From: Candidatus Cloacimonadota bacterium
GTDB taxonomy: Bacteria; Cloacimonadota; Cloacimonadia; Cloacimonadales; Cloacimonadaceae
Reading direction: 5' to 3'
Assembly (NCBI GenBank): GCA_012728875.1
Contig: JAAYEF010000018.1
Location: 1-64,000, forward strand
DNA: 64,000 bases
Below the pieces are notes generated by a model. The model worked only from the letters and a program-made list of their open reading frames with translations. It did no database searches and was not told the DNA's origin. Numbering within the stretch: the stretch's first letter is position 1; every line of letters begins with the position of its first letter. Shown here piece after piece: positions 19,401-28,253 of this stretch. Both the position numbers and the translations under genes were made by a program.

Positions 19401-22400
19401 GGCAAGCGGCGATGATCAAAGCCCCATCGAAGCCGTGAAGATTTACATGAAAAACACCTCTGATGCTACCCTCGCCACAGGTGATTACAGCACGAATGGA
19501 TATACTTTGGTTTATGATGGCAGCTTTACGAACGACGACAGCAGCGGCTGGATGGAAGTGGATTTGGATACCAGATTCAGCTATACTGGCGGCAACCTCG
19601 CCATCCTGATCGTGAAAGGCCATCAAGCCTACACTTCCAGCTATCCCATGTGGACTTATGGCACCAGCTCCACCGCCCGCATCCGTCAAAGTCAAAACGA
19701 TTACTCCCAACCCACTTCACTCACTTCCACAAACAACCTGCCCAATATGCGCCTCAAGGTTTTCCCAGCGCAGGGCTTTTTGTATCCCGCCCGCGATCTC
19801 ACCGCCGCCGCCAGCCACAACAGTGTAAAACTGGATTGGCATGCGCCCATCGGTTCCGGTCAGACAGGATTTAAAATCTATAGAAATGGTAGCCTGCTAA
19901 CCACCGTCACCGCTTTCACCTACACAGACACGGCAGTGACCAATGGCACCACCTACAGCTATTATGTGAAAGCAGCTTACAGTTCCGGTGATTCTGAAGC
20001 CACCGATACCGTCACCGCCACACCCAACCTGATCGCTCCCACAAACCTGGCTGCTTCTCCTGGCAATAACATAATCTCTCTCACCTGGGATGGCGCCACC
20101 GGACGTGGCATTGAAGAAACTCCAGTACTGGGTGCGAAAATGGATGAAGCGCGCGCCATCAGCGGCTACAAGGTCTATCGCAATGGCAGCGCCCTCACCA
20201 CCGTCACTCAAAATTCTTATGTGGATAATGCGGTCACCAACGGCACCACCTACAGCTACTACGTTACCACTGTTTACACCAACCCAGCCGGCGAATCCGC
20301 TGCCTCCAACACCGCCACAGCAACTCCCAACCCGATTGCTTCAGTAATCATCGGCACTGGCACCAGCAGCACAGGCAATTATGACGCATCCCCCATCAGC
20401 CTTTGGTACCAAAGCCTGCACGGTCAATCCGTTTACACCAAGACAGAGTTGAATGCCGCGGGTGTGATCGGTCCCAATTATATCACCCACCTGGGCTTCA
20501 ACGTGACCGGTTTACCCGCACATGCCATGCCCAACTATATCATCCGTATGGGACACACCACTTCCTCCGACGTCCAAAGCTGGATCAGCACCGGCTTGGA
20601 TCAAAACTGGCACGCCACTTCCTATCAGCCCACCCAAACCGGATGGGACATGATCCAGCTCGCCACTCCCTTTTTGTGGAATGGTGTGGATAACATCGTG
20701 CTGGACACCGCCTTTGGCAAATCTGGGAATTATAGCAGCTCCGGTACTGTGCAGTACACCACTGTCACGAATGGATACAGATATGCCCGCAGCGATACAG
20801 CAGATCAAACCGACGTCTTCACAGGCGGTTCTCTTGAAAACAACCGCCCCAATATCCAACTCACAATCATGGGTTTGCAAAGTGATCTCTATCCACCCTT
20901 GAATCTTATCGCTACTCCCAGTCATCGCAGTGTGCATTTGGAATGGGCAGTTCCCATCTCCGGCACTCCCACTGGATACAAGGTGTTTAGAAACGACAGC
21001 CAGGTTGGCACCACTACCACAGCTCTGACCTATACGGATACCGGTCTCACCAACGGCACCACATATACATATTATGTGACAGCCACTTACAGCGATGGCG
21101 AATCCGATCCATCCATTAGCGCCAGCGCCACTCCCAACCCGATGCCTCCCACAAACCTGACCGCCATTCCCGGCAACAACATCGTCCAGCTCAGCTGGGA
21201 TGCTGCCGCAGGACGCGGTGAAGAAGCCCCTGTGTTTGGTGAGAGAACAGATGAGCAGCGCATCATCAGCGGTTACAAGGTCTATCGTAATGGCACTGCT
21301 CTCACCACCGTTGCACAAACCACTTATGCGGATAATACAGCTAACAATGGCACCGCATACACCTATTATGTCACCACCGTTTACACCAACCCGTCGGGTG
21401 AATCATCAGGTTCCAACAGCGTAACCGTCACCCCTTCACCGGTGGCAATTATTGGAACTGGAGACGAATCCACCGGCAATAATGTGGCTTGCCCCATCAA
21501 CGTCTATTATCAGAGCTTACACGGGCAATCTGTCTATACCAGGACAGAATTGAATGCTCTGGGTGTCCCAGCCGGTTCCTACATCACGCATATCGGGTTC
21601 AATGTCACCGGCACACCTGAACGCGCAATGCCAAACTACATCATCCGCATGGGACATACCTCCGCCACCAATTCTCAAGCGTTCGTTTCCACTGGTCTCA
21701 CCACAGTGTGGACCGCCACCAGCTATCAGCCCACTTCCACGGGGTGGAACATGCTGACTCTGGATACCCCCTTCCTCTGGAACGGAGTGGAAAACATCGT
21801 GGTGGATACTGCCTTTGGTTTGATTGGCAGCTATAACTCCAGTGGAACCGTACAGGCAACCAGTATGGATTACGGCTACATCTCCCTGCGCAGTGACAGT
21901 GTGGATCAAACCGACGCCTTTACCAATGGTGGCACCCACAGCCTGCGCCCCAATCTCCAGATCATGTTTACCAGCTCAGGCGACCTTCCGCTTATAGCGG
22001 TACAGCCCACTTCCCTAGCTTATGATGAACTTGCGGTGGGAAACACAGAGGTCAAACAATTCACCATCAACAACGTTGGCAACCAAGCCCTGACGGGCAC
22101 CATCACCACGCCCACCGGCTACACTGTGGCAGCGGCAAGCAGATCGGATGAGAGCTTTGCCAAACAGGATGATGAAGAGCGCAACGTTCTTTCATTTACA
22201 ATCCCGGCTCAGCAGAGCAAGGTCTATAATCTGAGCTTTATCCCAACTGCAGCAACGACATACAACGGCAACGTTGTGATCAGCTCCAATGCAAATAACA
22301 GCCCAACCGTAAATATCGCCGTCACAGGCAGCGGGTTCATTCCCCCCACCATCAGCCTCAGCAGCAATTCCATTTCCTGCGTTCTTGACCCGGATGATGA

Positions 22401-23961
22401 AACCACCCGCATCCTCACCATCAGCAATACCGGCTCCCGCACCCTGGAATATTCCCTCGTGATGGAAGAGCTGGTGGCTGCAGCCAGAGGAAATCAACTG
22501 ACGCTGTCAGACAAAGATCGCAGCATTGCCGGCAGCACCTTGGTGGTTGATGCCACGAACTACCTGCCCGGCGACACAGTGGATTGGACCTTCACCGTCA
22601 CCAATGCCAGCACCGATACCGAATGGCTCAAATACGTGCATATCACCTTCCCCACAGGTGTCACCGTGAATAGCGCCACCAATTTTGTGGGCGGCAGCGG
22701 TGGCGATCTGAACCCCAACATTACCTCCGGGAACGGTATCACCATCGATTGGTTTGGACAAAGTGGCAACTGGGGCGTCATCCAAGGCGGTCAAACAGCT
22801 TCAGCAACGGTGAATGTGACCATTGGCTCCTCTTTTGGGGGCAATCTCAACCTGCCTTTCACCATTGATGGAGACGTCTATGGCGCCGAACCTCACACGG
22901 TTTCCGGCACCATCACCCTGCTCCAAGACAGCTTCCCCATCGATTGGGTACACGCCACGCCCATGAACGGCAGCATTGCTGGTGGTTCCAGTGCCCAGGT
23001 CACTCTGTCCTTCTCGTCAGATGGCATGGCGGCTGGGATTTATGAAGCACTTTTGACAGTGTTTTCAAACGATCCCATCAATCCAAGCCTGGATGTGGAT
23101 GTGAGTATGACTGTAACAGGCTATATCAATCAGCCTCCTGCGTTCGACCCTCCGGAATATCTCAGCTTCCCCAAAAACGGCAGCCTGCAAAGCAACTTCG
23201 GACTTTGGGCAAGCGACCCTGACAGTGATCCGCTCACTCTTACCTGCAGTGGAAACAGCAACATAAACGTGGACATCAACGGCTTGATGGTCACCTTCAG
23301 CGCAGCCCAAAACTGGGTGGGACAAGAGCTGCTCACCTTTGGCGTCAGCGATGGAAGGCTCACCACCTACGGCGATATCCTCGTGACTGTGGAGCCTGTG
23401 GCTGGTCCGGATTGGACACCCACAGTTTATCCCAATAACTCTGTCACCGTGCTTGGTGTGGTCACTCTCGACTGGGTGCCTGCCAATCTCAATGACGTGG
23501 TTGGAGCCTTTGCGGGCGGCGAATGTCGCGGCGTGGCAGATGTTACCGTTAGCGATGGTCAGGCTTATGTGACCCTCCTCGTATATCTTGCCACAGAGAA
23601 TGAACCCATCAATTTCGTGCTCTACAACTATGCGGATGGTGTCAGCTATCCCATCACGGGAATCATCAACCCTGGTTTTGGAGACGTGATTGGTGACCCC
23701 ACTCCGTTGGCTCTCAACGCCCAAACTCTCACTGATCTGGATGCACCTGTCATCACCAGCTGTGAAATGACATCCACCGGCTTGAAGCTGGAATGGAACC
23801 CCGTGCCCAACGCCGGCCAATATCAGATCTGGCGCAGCACCGACCCTTACGGTGATTTCGTGTATCTCACCACCGTTTCCACCACCAGCTTCACGGATAA
23901 CTACCTTGGTGACAGAATGTTCTATCACGTAATTGCCATCACAGGTGGCGTTGCCAAATAA
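16477..23961 (+). CDS. Giant secreted C25 (gingipain-like) cysteine protease with Fn3/Ig-like modules, 2494 aa
   Basis: C25 propeptide-like N-terminus; YINYTAHGSYTSW and VMIGNCCITSWFNYSSPCFGEAVIRK catalytic His/Cys context; Fn3 repeats. Confidence 0.9.
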   Translation: MHIHLRGRVLLLTAAILVCVFALSAQTRQIEVSQSQNQVRLGNNSDFGFDVSYSVGDLKIREVQTKEGLFDELFIEGWGHTNAVGEPKLPMRREIIAVPLGATVRLNINSRSTMELDSASNQLLHRVMPAQEPVSKSADLESIPFVVNEESYGRSGYNNRDWVQVEELGLMRGVRVIALDFFPVRYDPVTGSLQVMRSLDLRVDFDNPDLIATADLLAKTASVEYDALYDNVFFNWDADSRANYMRHPTKYVILCPPAQATQMQEFVDWKTQQGYHVILTTVGTGGTVANTTTAIKAYMQGLWDNATESDPAPTYLLIVGDESGSIAIATNTGATDSHVTDLTYVRLNGTDYLPDMYWGRFSVSSTTELQNIIDKTVTFEKTAMPDLSYLGKTILIAGVDSNWAPSHGNGAINYATSQYFNTTHGINSDNYLYPASGQSAAEIRTKANEGRGYINYTAHGSYTSWADPEFNTTHVNAMTNTGKYGVMIGNCCITSWFNYSSPCFGEAVIRKANAGGVVYIGGINSTYWDEDYYWAVGYKTPINGTAPAYDANKLGAYDAVAHSHGEAYENWAMTVGDQIYMGNMAVQQSGSSRTNYYWEIYHIMGDPSLMPYMGVPTVNTATFPSTILIGTPSINITAEPYSRVALTKDGVIHATAMMPASGVLSLPITPFTTVGTAQLVFTAQNKITRIESIIVAPNAGPFVTVDAISYADNNNNTPEYNEAGRFNVTFKNVGNQSASNVTATLTCSTAGITITDNSETIASIGAGASIVRNNAFAFNIANNVADGTVAMFKITMVSGSETWEHNFTLTLNAPKLVFGDFTVTETSGNNNGNLDPGESGTLTMTLHNNGNAASPAGSVNLSCFLLGLTINPTDVSFSAIPASGSTTLNFGLTAASFLSVGTLANLTFTATAGSYNASTQEQIEIGAPDVIIIGSGTSTQGQPLNRYYNYSGHEAIYLASELQAAGTIKSLAYYKASGDDQSPIEAVKIYMKNTSDATLATGDYSTNGYTLVYDGSFTNDDSSGWMEVDLDTRFSYTGGNLAILIVKGHQAYTSSYPMWTYGTSSTARIRQSQNDYSQPTSLTSTNNLPNMRLKVFPAQGFLYPARDLTAAASHNSVKLDWHAPIGSGQTGFKIYRNGSLLTTVTAFTYTDTAVTNGTTYSYYVKAAYSSGDSEATDTVTATPNLIAPTNLAASPGNNIISLTWDGATGRGIEETPVLGAKMDEARAISGYKVYRNGSALTTVTQNSYVDNAVTNGTTYSYYVTTVYTNPAGESAASNTATATPNPIASVIIGTGTSSTGNYDASPISLWYQSLHGQSVYTKTELNAAGVIGPNYITHLGFNVTGLPAHAMPNYIIRMGHTTSSDVQSWISTGLDQNWHATSYQPTQTGWDMIQLATPFLWNGVDNIVLDTAFGKSGNYSSSGTVQYTTVTNGYRYARSDTADQTDVFTGGSLENNRPNIQLTIMGLQSDLYPPLNLIATPSHRSVHLEWAVPISGTPTGYKVFRNDSQVGTTTTALTYTDTGLTNGTTYTYYVTATYSDGESDPSISASATPNPMPPTNLTAIPGNNIVQLSWDAAAGRGEEAPVFGERTDEQRIISGYKVYRNGTALTTVAQTTYADNTANNGTAYTYYVTTVYTNPSGESSGSNSVTVTPSPVAIIGTGDESTGNNVACPINVYYQSLHGQSVYTRTELNALGVPAGSYITHIGFNVTGTPERAMPNYIIRMGHTSATNSQAFVSTGLTTVWTATSYQPTSTGWNMLTLDTPFLWNGVENIVVDTAFGLIGSYNSSGTVQATSMDYGYISLRSDSVDQTDAFTNGGTHSLRPNLQIMFTSSGDLPLIAVQPTSLAYDELAVGNTEVKQFTINNVGNQALTGTITTPTGYTVAAASRSDESFAKQDDEERNVLSFTIPAQQSKVYNLSFIPTAATTYNGNVVISSNANNSPTVNIAVTGSGFIPPTISLSSNSISCVLDPDDETTRILTISNTGSRTLEYSLVMEELVAAARGNQLTLSDKDRSIAGSTLVVDATNYLPGDTVDWTFTVTNASTDTEWLKYVHITFPTGVTVNSATNFVGGSGGDLNPNITSGNGITIDWFGQSGNWGVIQGGQTASATVNVTIGSSFGGNLNLPFTIDGDVYGAEPHTVSGTITLLQDSFPIDWVHATPMNGSIAGGSSAQVTLSFSSDGMAAGIYEALLTVFSNDPINPSLDVDVSMTVTGYINQPPAFDPPEYLSFPKNGSLQSNFGLWASDPDSDPLTLTCSGNSNINVDINGLMVTFSAAQNWVGQELLTFGVSDGRLTTYGDILVTVEPVAGPDWTPTVYPNNSVTVLGVVTLDWVPANLNDVVGAFAGGECRGVADVTVSDGQAYVTLLVYLATENEPINFVLYNYADGVSYPITGIINPGFGDVIGDPTPLALNAQTLTDLDAPVITSCEMTSTGLKLEWNPVPNAGQYQIWRSTDPYGDFVYLTTVSTTSFTDNYLGDRMFYHVIAITGGVAK
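19267..21975 (+). repeat. Tandem protein-module repeat (approx. 1077 and 1101 bp periods, third copy truncated)
   Basis: Units start at IIIGSGTST (19267), VIIGTGTSS (20344), AIIGTGDES (21445); units 2 and 3 share YQSLHGQSVYT+TELNA and RMGHT...SYQPT.TGW. Confidence 0.8.
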
Positions 23962-23966
23962 AGACG

Positions 23967-25808
23967 ATGAAAAAACCACTATACATCATTATTCTGATTC
24001 TACTCTCCCTGCCTCTTTTGGCGGGGGAGTGGAATCAGTATTACTTCCGCTTCCAGCTTTCAGACAAAAGCAAGCTGCAAGAGCTCACCAACCTTATTTC
24101 CATCGATAAAGTCAGCGGACACTGGGTTTATGCCTACGCCAACGACTGGGAATGGGATGAATTTTGCCAATTGGGCTATAACTACAACATCCTGCCTGCT
24201 CCATCCTCAGAGTTTCCTGCAGTGATGGCAGCAAGCAAAAGTCAGATGCGAGATTGGGATGCATATCCCACCTACGATGCCTATGTCTCCATGATGAACA
24301 GCTTTGCCGCCAATTACCCCCATCTTTGTAAAATCTACAATGTGGGAACCACGGTAAGCGGGCGCAGCATTCTGATTGCCAAGATCTCTGATAACGTAAA
24401 TGTTGACGAAAACGAGCCCGAGGTGCTTTTCACCAGTACCATGCACGGTGATGAACTCACCGGTAAAATGCTGATGCTGAGGTTGATAGACACCCTGCTC
24501 AGCCAATATGGCAGCGATCCGCGCATCACCAATATCGTAAATAACATGCAGCTCTATATCGGGCCAAACACAAACCCCGATGGCACTTACTATGGCGGAA
24601 ACAACACTGTTGCCTCTGCCCGTCGTGCCAATCAAAACGGTTACGACTTGAACCGCAACTATCCCAAACCCGATGGCAGCACAAACACCGGCCCCATCCA
24701 GCCTGAAACCCAGGCCATGATGGATTTTGCCAATGCCCATCACTTTGTTTTTGGCGTCAACTACCATGGCGGCGAAGAAGTGGTGAATTATCCTTGGGAC
24801 TTCATTTCCACCACACATCCAGACAATGATTGGTTCATCTCTTCCAGCCTCGTTTATGCCTCCAACGCGCAAAACGATGGCCTCTCCGGTTATTTTGCCA
24901 CCCTCACCTCAAACGGAATCGTCAGAGGCTCGGATTGGTATATGATTTCCGGAGGAAGGCAGGATTGGATGAATTACACTCGCAACGGACGTGAAGTCAC
25001 CATCGAGTGTTCACGCACCAAGATGCCCTCCGCATCCACCATGCCCAGCTATTGGAATTACAACTACAACGCCATGCTCAGCTATCTGGAAGAAGCCCTC
25101 AAGGGCATACATGGCACTGTGACAGACGCTTATGGAAATCCGTTGGTGGCCGAAATCAGCATCGCTGGCTATGACAACAGCTATTCCATCGTGGACACAA
25201 ACCCCATCCACGGGGATTTTTATCGCTACCTGAATCCGGGAACCTACACCCTCACCGTCAGCACCGCAGGCTATGAGTCTCAAAATGTGCAGGTCACGGT
25301 TTCGGCAAGCGCTGCCACTCCAGTCAATATCGTGTTTGGCGAACTGCCTCACCAGCAGCAGATTTCCCTCTCCGCGGGCTGGAACCTGATCAGCCTGAAC
25401 TCTGTTCCCGCATCCTACAGCGTGGAAGACGTATTTTCAGGTCTCAGCGGACTTCTGCAGGTAAAAAACATCAGCAAAAGCCATCTTCCCTCCGTGGCAG
25501 AACATTTCAACACCCTGAAAACCATGGCAGTTGATGAAGGTTATTGGGTGAATGTGTCCCAAGCCACAATGTTCAGCATCACCGGAACCGAGATTGTGGC
25601 ATCACAAACGCCCATCAATCTCAAAACCGGCTGGAACCTGATCTCCTACCTGCCTCAAGCCCCCAAACCCACTTCCACAGCGTTGGCATCCATTTCACCA
25701 TGGTTGCAGCAGGTGGACCATCTGGGCATCCAACCCACACAGATGGAACCCGGAAAAGCGTATTGGGTCAAGGTTTCACAGGACTGCACCCTGACATATC
25801 CAAATTGA
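23967..25808 (+). CDS. Zinc carboxypeptidase (M14) secreted protein
   Basis: Signal peptide; FTSTMHGDELTGKMLMLRLID (HxxE), GYDLNRNYP, FGVNYHGGEEVVNYPWD; carboxypeptidase regulatory-like domain; repeated GWNLIS segments. Confidence 0.9.
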   Translation: MKKPLYIIILILLSLPLLAGEWNQYYFRFQLSDKSKLQELTNLISIDKVSGHWVYAYANDWEWDEFCQLGYNYNILPAPSSEFPAVMAASKSQMRDWDAYPTYDAYVSMMNSFAANYPHLCKIYNVGTTVSGRSILIAKISDNVNVDENEPEVLFTSTMHGDELTGKMLMLRLIDTLLSQYGSDPRITNIVNNMQLYIGPNTNPDGTYYGGNNTVASARRANQNGYDLNRNYPKPDGSTNTGPIQPETQAMMDFANAHHFVFGVNYHGGEEVVNYPWDFISTTHPDNDWFISSSLVYASNAQNDGLSGYFATLTSNGIVRGSDWYMISGGRQDWMNYTRNGREVTIECSRTKMPSASTMPSYWNYNYNAMLSYLEEALKGIHGTVTDAYGNPLVAEISIAGYDNSYSIVDTNPIHGDFYRYLNPGTYTLTVSTAGYESQNVQVTVSASAATPVNIVFGELPHQQQISLSAGWNLISLNSVPASYSVEDVFSGLSGLLQVKNISKSHLPSVAEHFNTLKTMAVDEGYWVNVSQATMFSITGTEIVASQTPINLKTGWNLISYLPQAPKPTSTALASISPWLQQVDHLGIQPTQMEPGKAYWVKVSQDCTLTYPN

Positions 25809-25829
25809 CCTAAAAACCTCATTACCATA

Positions 25830-25858
25830 GGGATGGGACGCTCGTTCCATCCCTTTTT
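25830..25858 (+). terminator. Rho-independent terminator
   Basis: gggatgg...ccatccc followed by ttttt. Confidence 0.75.
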
Positions 25859-26013
25859 CCTTGGGCGGAACATTTGATCAAAAAGACGGGCGAACCCTTC
25901 CCTCAACTTCAACAAAACCAAAAACAGCTTGGCAGAATCCAGCATCCACCTATAATATTAGAAAAGTGTGAGATCAAATCACACTAAAAACAGAAATCAG
26001 GAAGGAGGATCAA

Positions 26014-27204
26014 ATGAATCCAAAACCTTTAGTACTGTTCTTGGCACTTGCTCTGATGGCGGGTGGATTGTTCGCAACGGACAGTCGCATGACCGCTTTG
26101 GGCTACCCATATGGCGTGATCCGGGACGATACCGACATTCACTTCTTTCCCGGCACGATATTTAAATACAACCGCGGCATCTACGGTGAGCTTTATTCCA
26201 ACGGCGACGATTGGAATTGGTCTCTGGGTGCCAATGTCCCCATGAAAACAAACGTGTTTGGACTCTATCTTCATCTTCCCAGCGAAATTGATATGGACGA
26301 ACATCTGAACTATAACAGCAATCTGGAGCTCTACCACAAGGTCCAAGCCTACTATGGCTTCGCAGAAAAATTCGCTCTGGGCCTCGCTTTCGGATTCGAC
26401 AGCGCCATAGAGGATTATGACTCAGGCAGCAGCAAGACCAGATTTGTGGAAAAACAGCAGGGACAGTTCGTGGAACTCAAATTTGGCATGAGCGATGAAA
26501 AGCTGGATTTGGGAGCCAAGGTTCTTTATCAAGGCGCCAAAATAAACGAAAAAATAGATAACACTTCCACTGACGTTGCCAGCTATTCCGGTTTTGGCGT
26601 CGATCTGGGCGGACGCTATTTCATCCAGGAAGACAGTATGCTGGATCTGGCAATCTTTGGCGATTTGGGCTATGAAGCTCTCACCGACGAATATGAGCCA
26701 ACGGGCGTCAAATCGACCCTGAAACTGGCGCACTCAGACATCAATGCAGCTGTGGGAATCGGCGCAAACTACAAACTTGCCCCCGGTCACAGCATCATCA
26801 TGACCTTCAAGCCGATTGGTGTGTATTCAGCCAATGTCAAGGACACCAACAATTTCAACAACAATGTATTTAAAAACACACAGACCTATTTGACCCTGCC
26901 GGAATACACTTTGGGTGTGGAATCACGCATCACAAAATGGCTCACCGGCAGAGTTGGCGCAAGGCAAAACTTCGGCATTTGGACTTGGAAAGACGAGGCG
27001 GAATTGGAATCCAACGTCGATTTGCACGATATTTGGAGCGAATATGAAGCCGACTTCGACATGAACCTCGGCCTTGCCATCAAATTGGACAAATTCACCA
27101 TCGATACCGTTTTCAGCAAAAACTTCCTGCATGATGGCCCCGCCGTCATCGGCGGAAGCACCAAGGGCTTAAACAGCCAGGTTTCGCTGAAGTTCGAATA
27201 CTAA
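26014..27204 (+). CDS. Outer-membrane beta-barrel-like protein
   Basis: Signal peptide, amphipathic beta pattern, C-terminal aromatic LNSQVSLKFEY; aggagg upstream. Confidence 0.65.
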   Translation: MNPKPLVLFLALALMAGGLFATDSRMTALGYPYGVIRDDTDIHFFPGTIFKYNRGIYGELYSNGDDWNWSLGANVPMKTNVFGLYLHLPSEIDMDEHLNYNSNLELYHKVQAYYGFAEKFALGLAFGFDSAIEDYDSGSSKTRFVEKQQGQFVELKFGMSDEKLDLGAKVLYQGAKINEKIDNTSTDVASYSGFGVDLGGRYFIQEDSMLDLAIFGDLGYEALTDEYEPTGVKSTLKLAHSDINAAVGIGANYKLAPGHSIIMTFKPIGVYSANVKDTNNFNNNVFKNTQTYLTLPEYTLGVESRITKWLTGRVGARQNFGIWTWKDEAELESNVDLHDIWSEYEADFDMNLGLAIKLDKFTIDTVFSKNFLHDGPAVIGGSTKGLNSQVSLKFEY

Positions 27205-27269
27205 CCCAAAGTAGCACTGTGCGTTAGCTGGCAATGAGCGCGGTGTTTAAATATTGAAAATTGCCTACA

Positions 27270-27312
27270 AAGACCGTTTCCGGCGGAATACGATACCTTC
27301 GGAAACGGTCTT
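27270..27312 (+). terminator. Rho-independent terminator
   Basis: aagaccgtttccg / cggaaacggtctt perfect 13-bp stem followed by ttcttg. Confidence 0.75.
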
Positions 27313-27620
27313 TTCTTGTAGGGTGGAACGTATGCAGATAAACCTCTTTTGAAGCCAAGCATCGTATCTTGAAATGTATTGTAAGATATGGGATTGTGTT
27401 CTGTACTGAAACTCTCGAAATAAAACTTGACATAAAATAAAGATATGAAAACACTGTAACCAGTTTTTTAGCCATATATGTATTGTGAGTAACGAAGAAT
27501 GACGAGCCCCATCAGGGAACCTAAAACAACGAGTTAGAGTTTTCACCTTAATTGGTTAGACCGAACTATGGACGACTGCAACATATTATCATTTATAATA
27601 CAGATCTTTTGGAGGAAGAC

Positions 27621-28097
27621 ATGAACAATTACACAAAACTCAATTTGTTAATGCGTATGATGAACGAAATGAACAGACCAAACGCTGCGACCCAACAAAA
27701 CACAGAACCCCAACAAAACATGGTGCCACAGAAAGCATTGACACCTGAGCAAGAAGATTCTAGAGCACATGCAATAATTGTCAGTGAATTCGAGACACCC
27801 AATGCGTCTGTTCAATACGTTGCTTACAAACATACAGGCAAAATCTTCGTATATGAATATGGAGGTTACAGAATAATTCAGATTGATACTAATCTTCACG
27901 AACCCTTCCCACCTTCATCATTGGAGGGATTGCTTGTCTGGTTAAAATGTGGACCCGTGTGCTACAAGCCAGAGGTGCGAGAATGTTATGAAATCTTAGT
28001 CTGGCAAGAATTAGAAGAGGACCATAATGAAGACTATGATGAAAACTATGATGAAGACGAGGACTGGAATTACAATGAAGAAGAAAATGAAAATTAA
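27621..28097 (+). CDS. Uncharacterised protein with strongly acidic C-terminal tail
   Basis: ATG 27621 after ggaggaagac; MNNYTKLNLLMRMMNEMNRP... tail EEDHNEDYDENYDEDEDWNYNEEENEN; no recognised family. Confidence 0.6.
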   Translation: MNNYTKLNLLMRMMNEMNRPNAATQQNTEPQQNMVPQKALTPEQEDSRAHAIIVSEFETPNASVQYVAYKHTGKIFVYEYGGYRIIQIDTNLHEPFPPSSLEGLLVWLKCGPVCYKPEVRECYEILVWQELEEDHNEDYDENYDEDEDWNYNEEENEN

Positions 28098-28253
28098 AAT
28101 ATTAGAATAAGGTTTAATACAAAAACAATAAGTCCATTCCAAGGGTTCTGAGGTTTTTGTAATCGAAATGAGCCGTCGCTAAAATCCTCTTGACAGGAAA
28201 GCGCTTTAAGCTCAGTATATACATAAAAGCATTTATGCAAATAAGGATGAAAG

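Noticed and set aside
20344-21975. Tandem repeats in the giant C25 gene considered as CRISPR or DNA satellite
   Set aside because: They are in-frame ~1.1 kb protein modules, diverged at DNA level, not short spaced repeats
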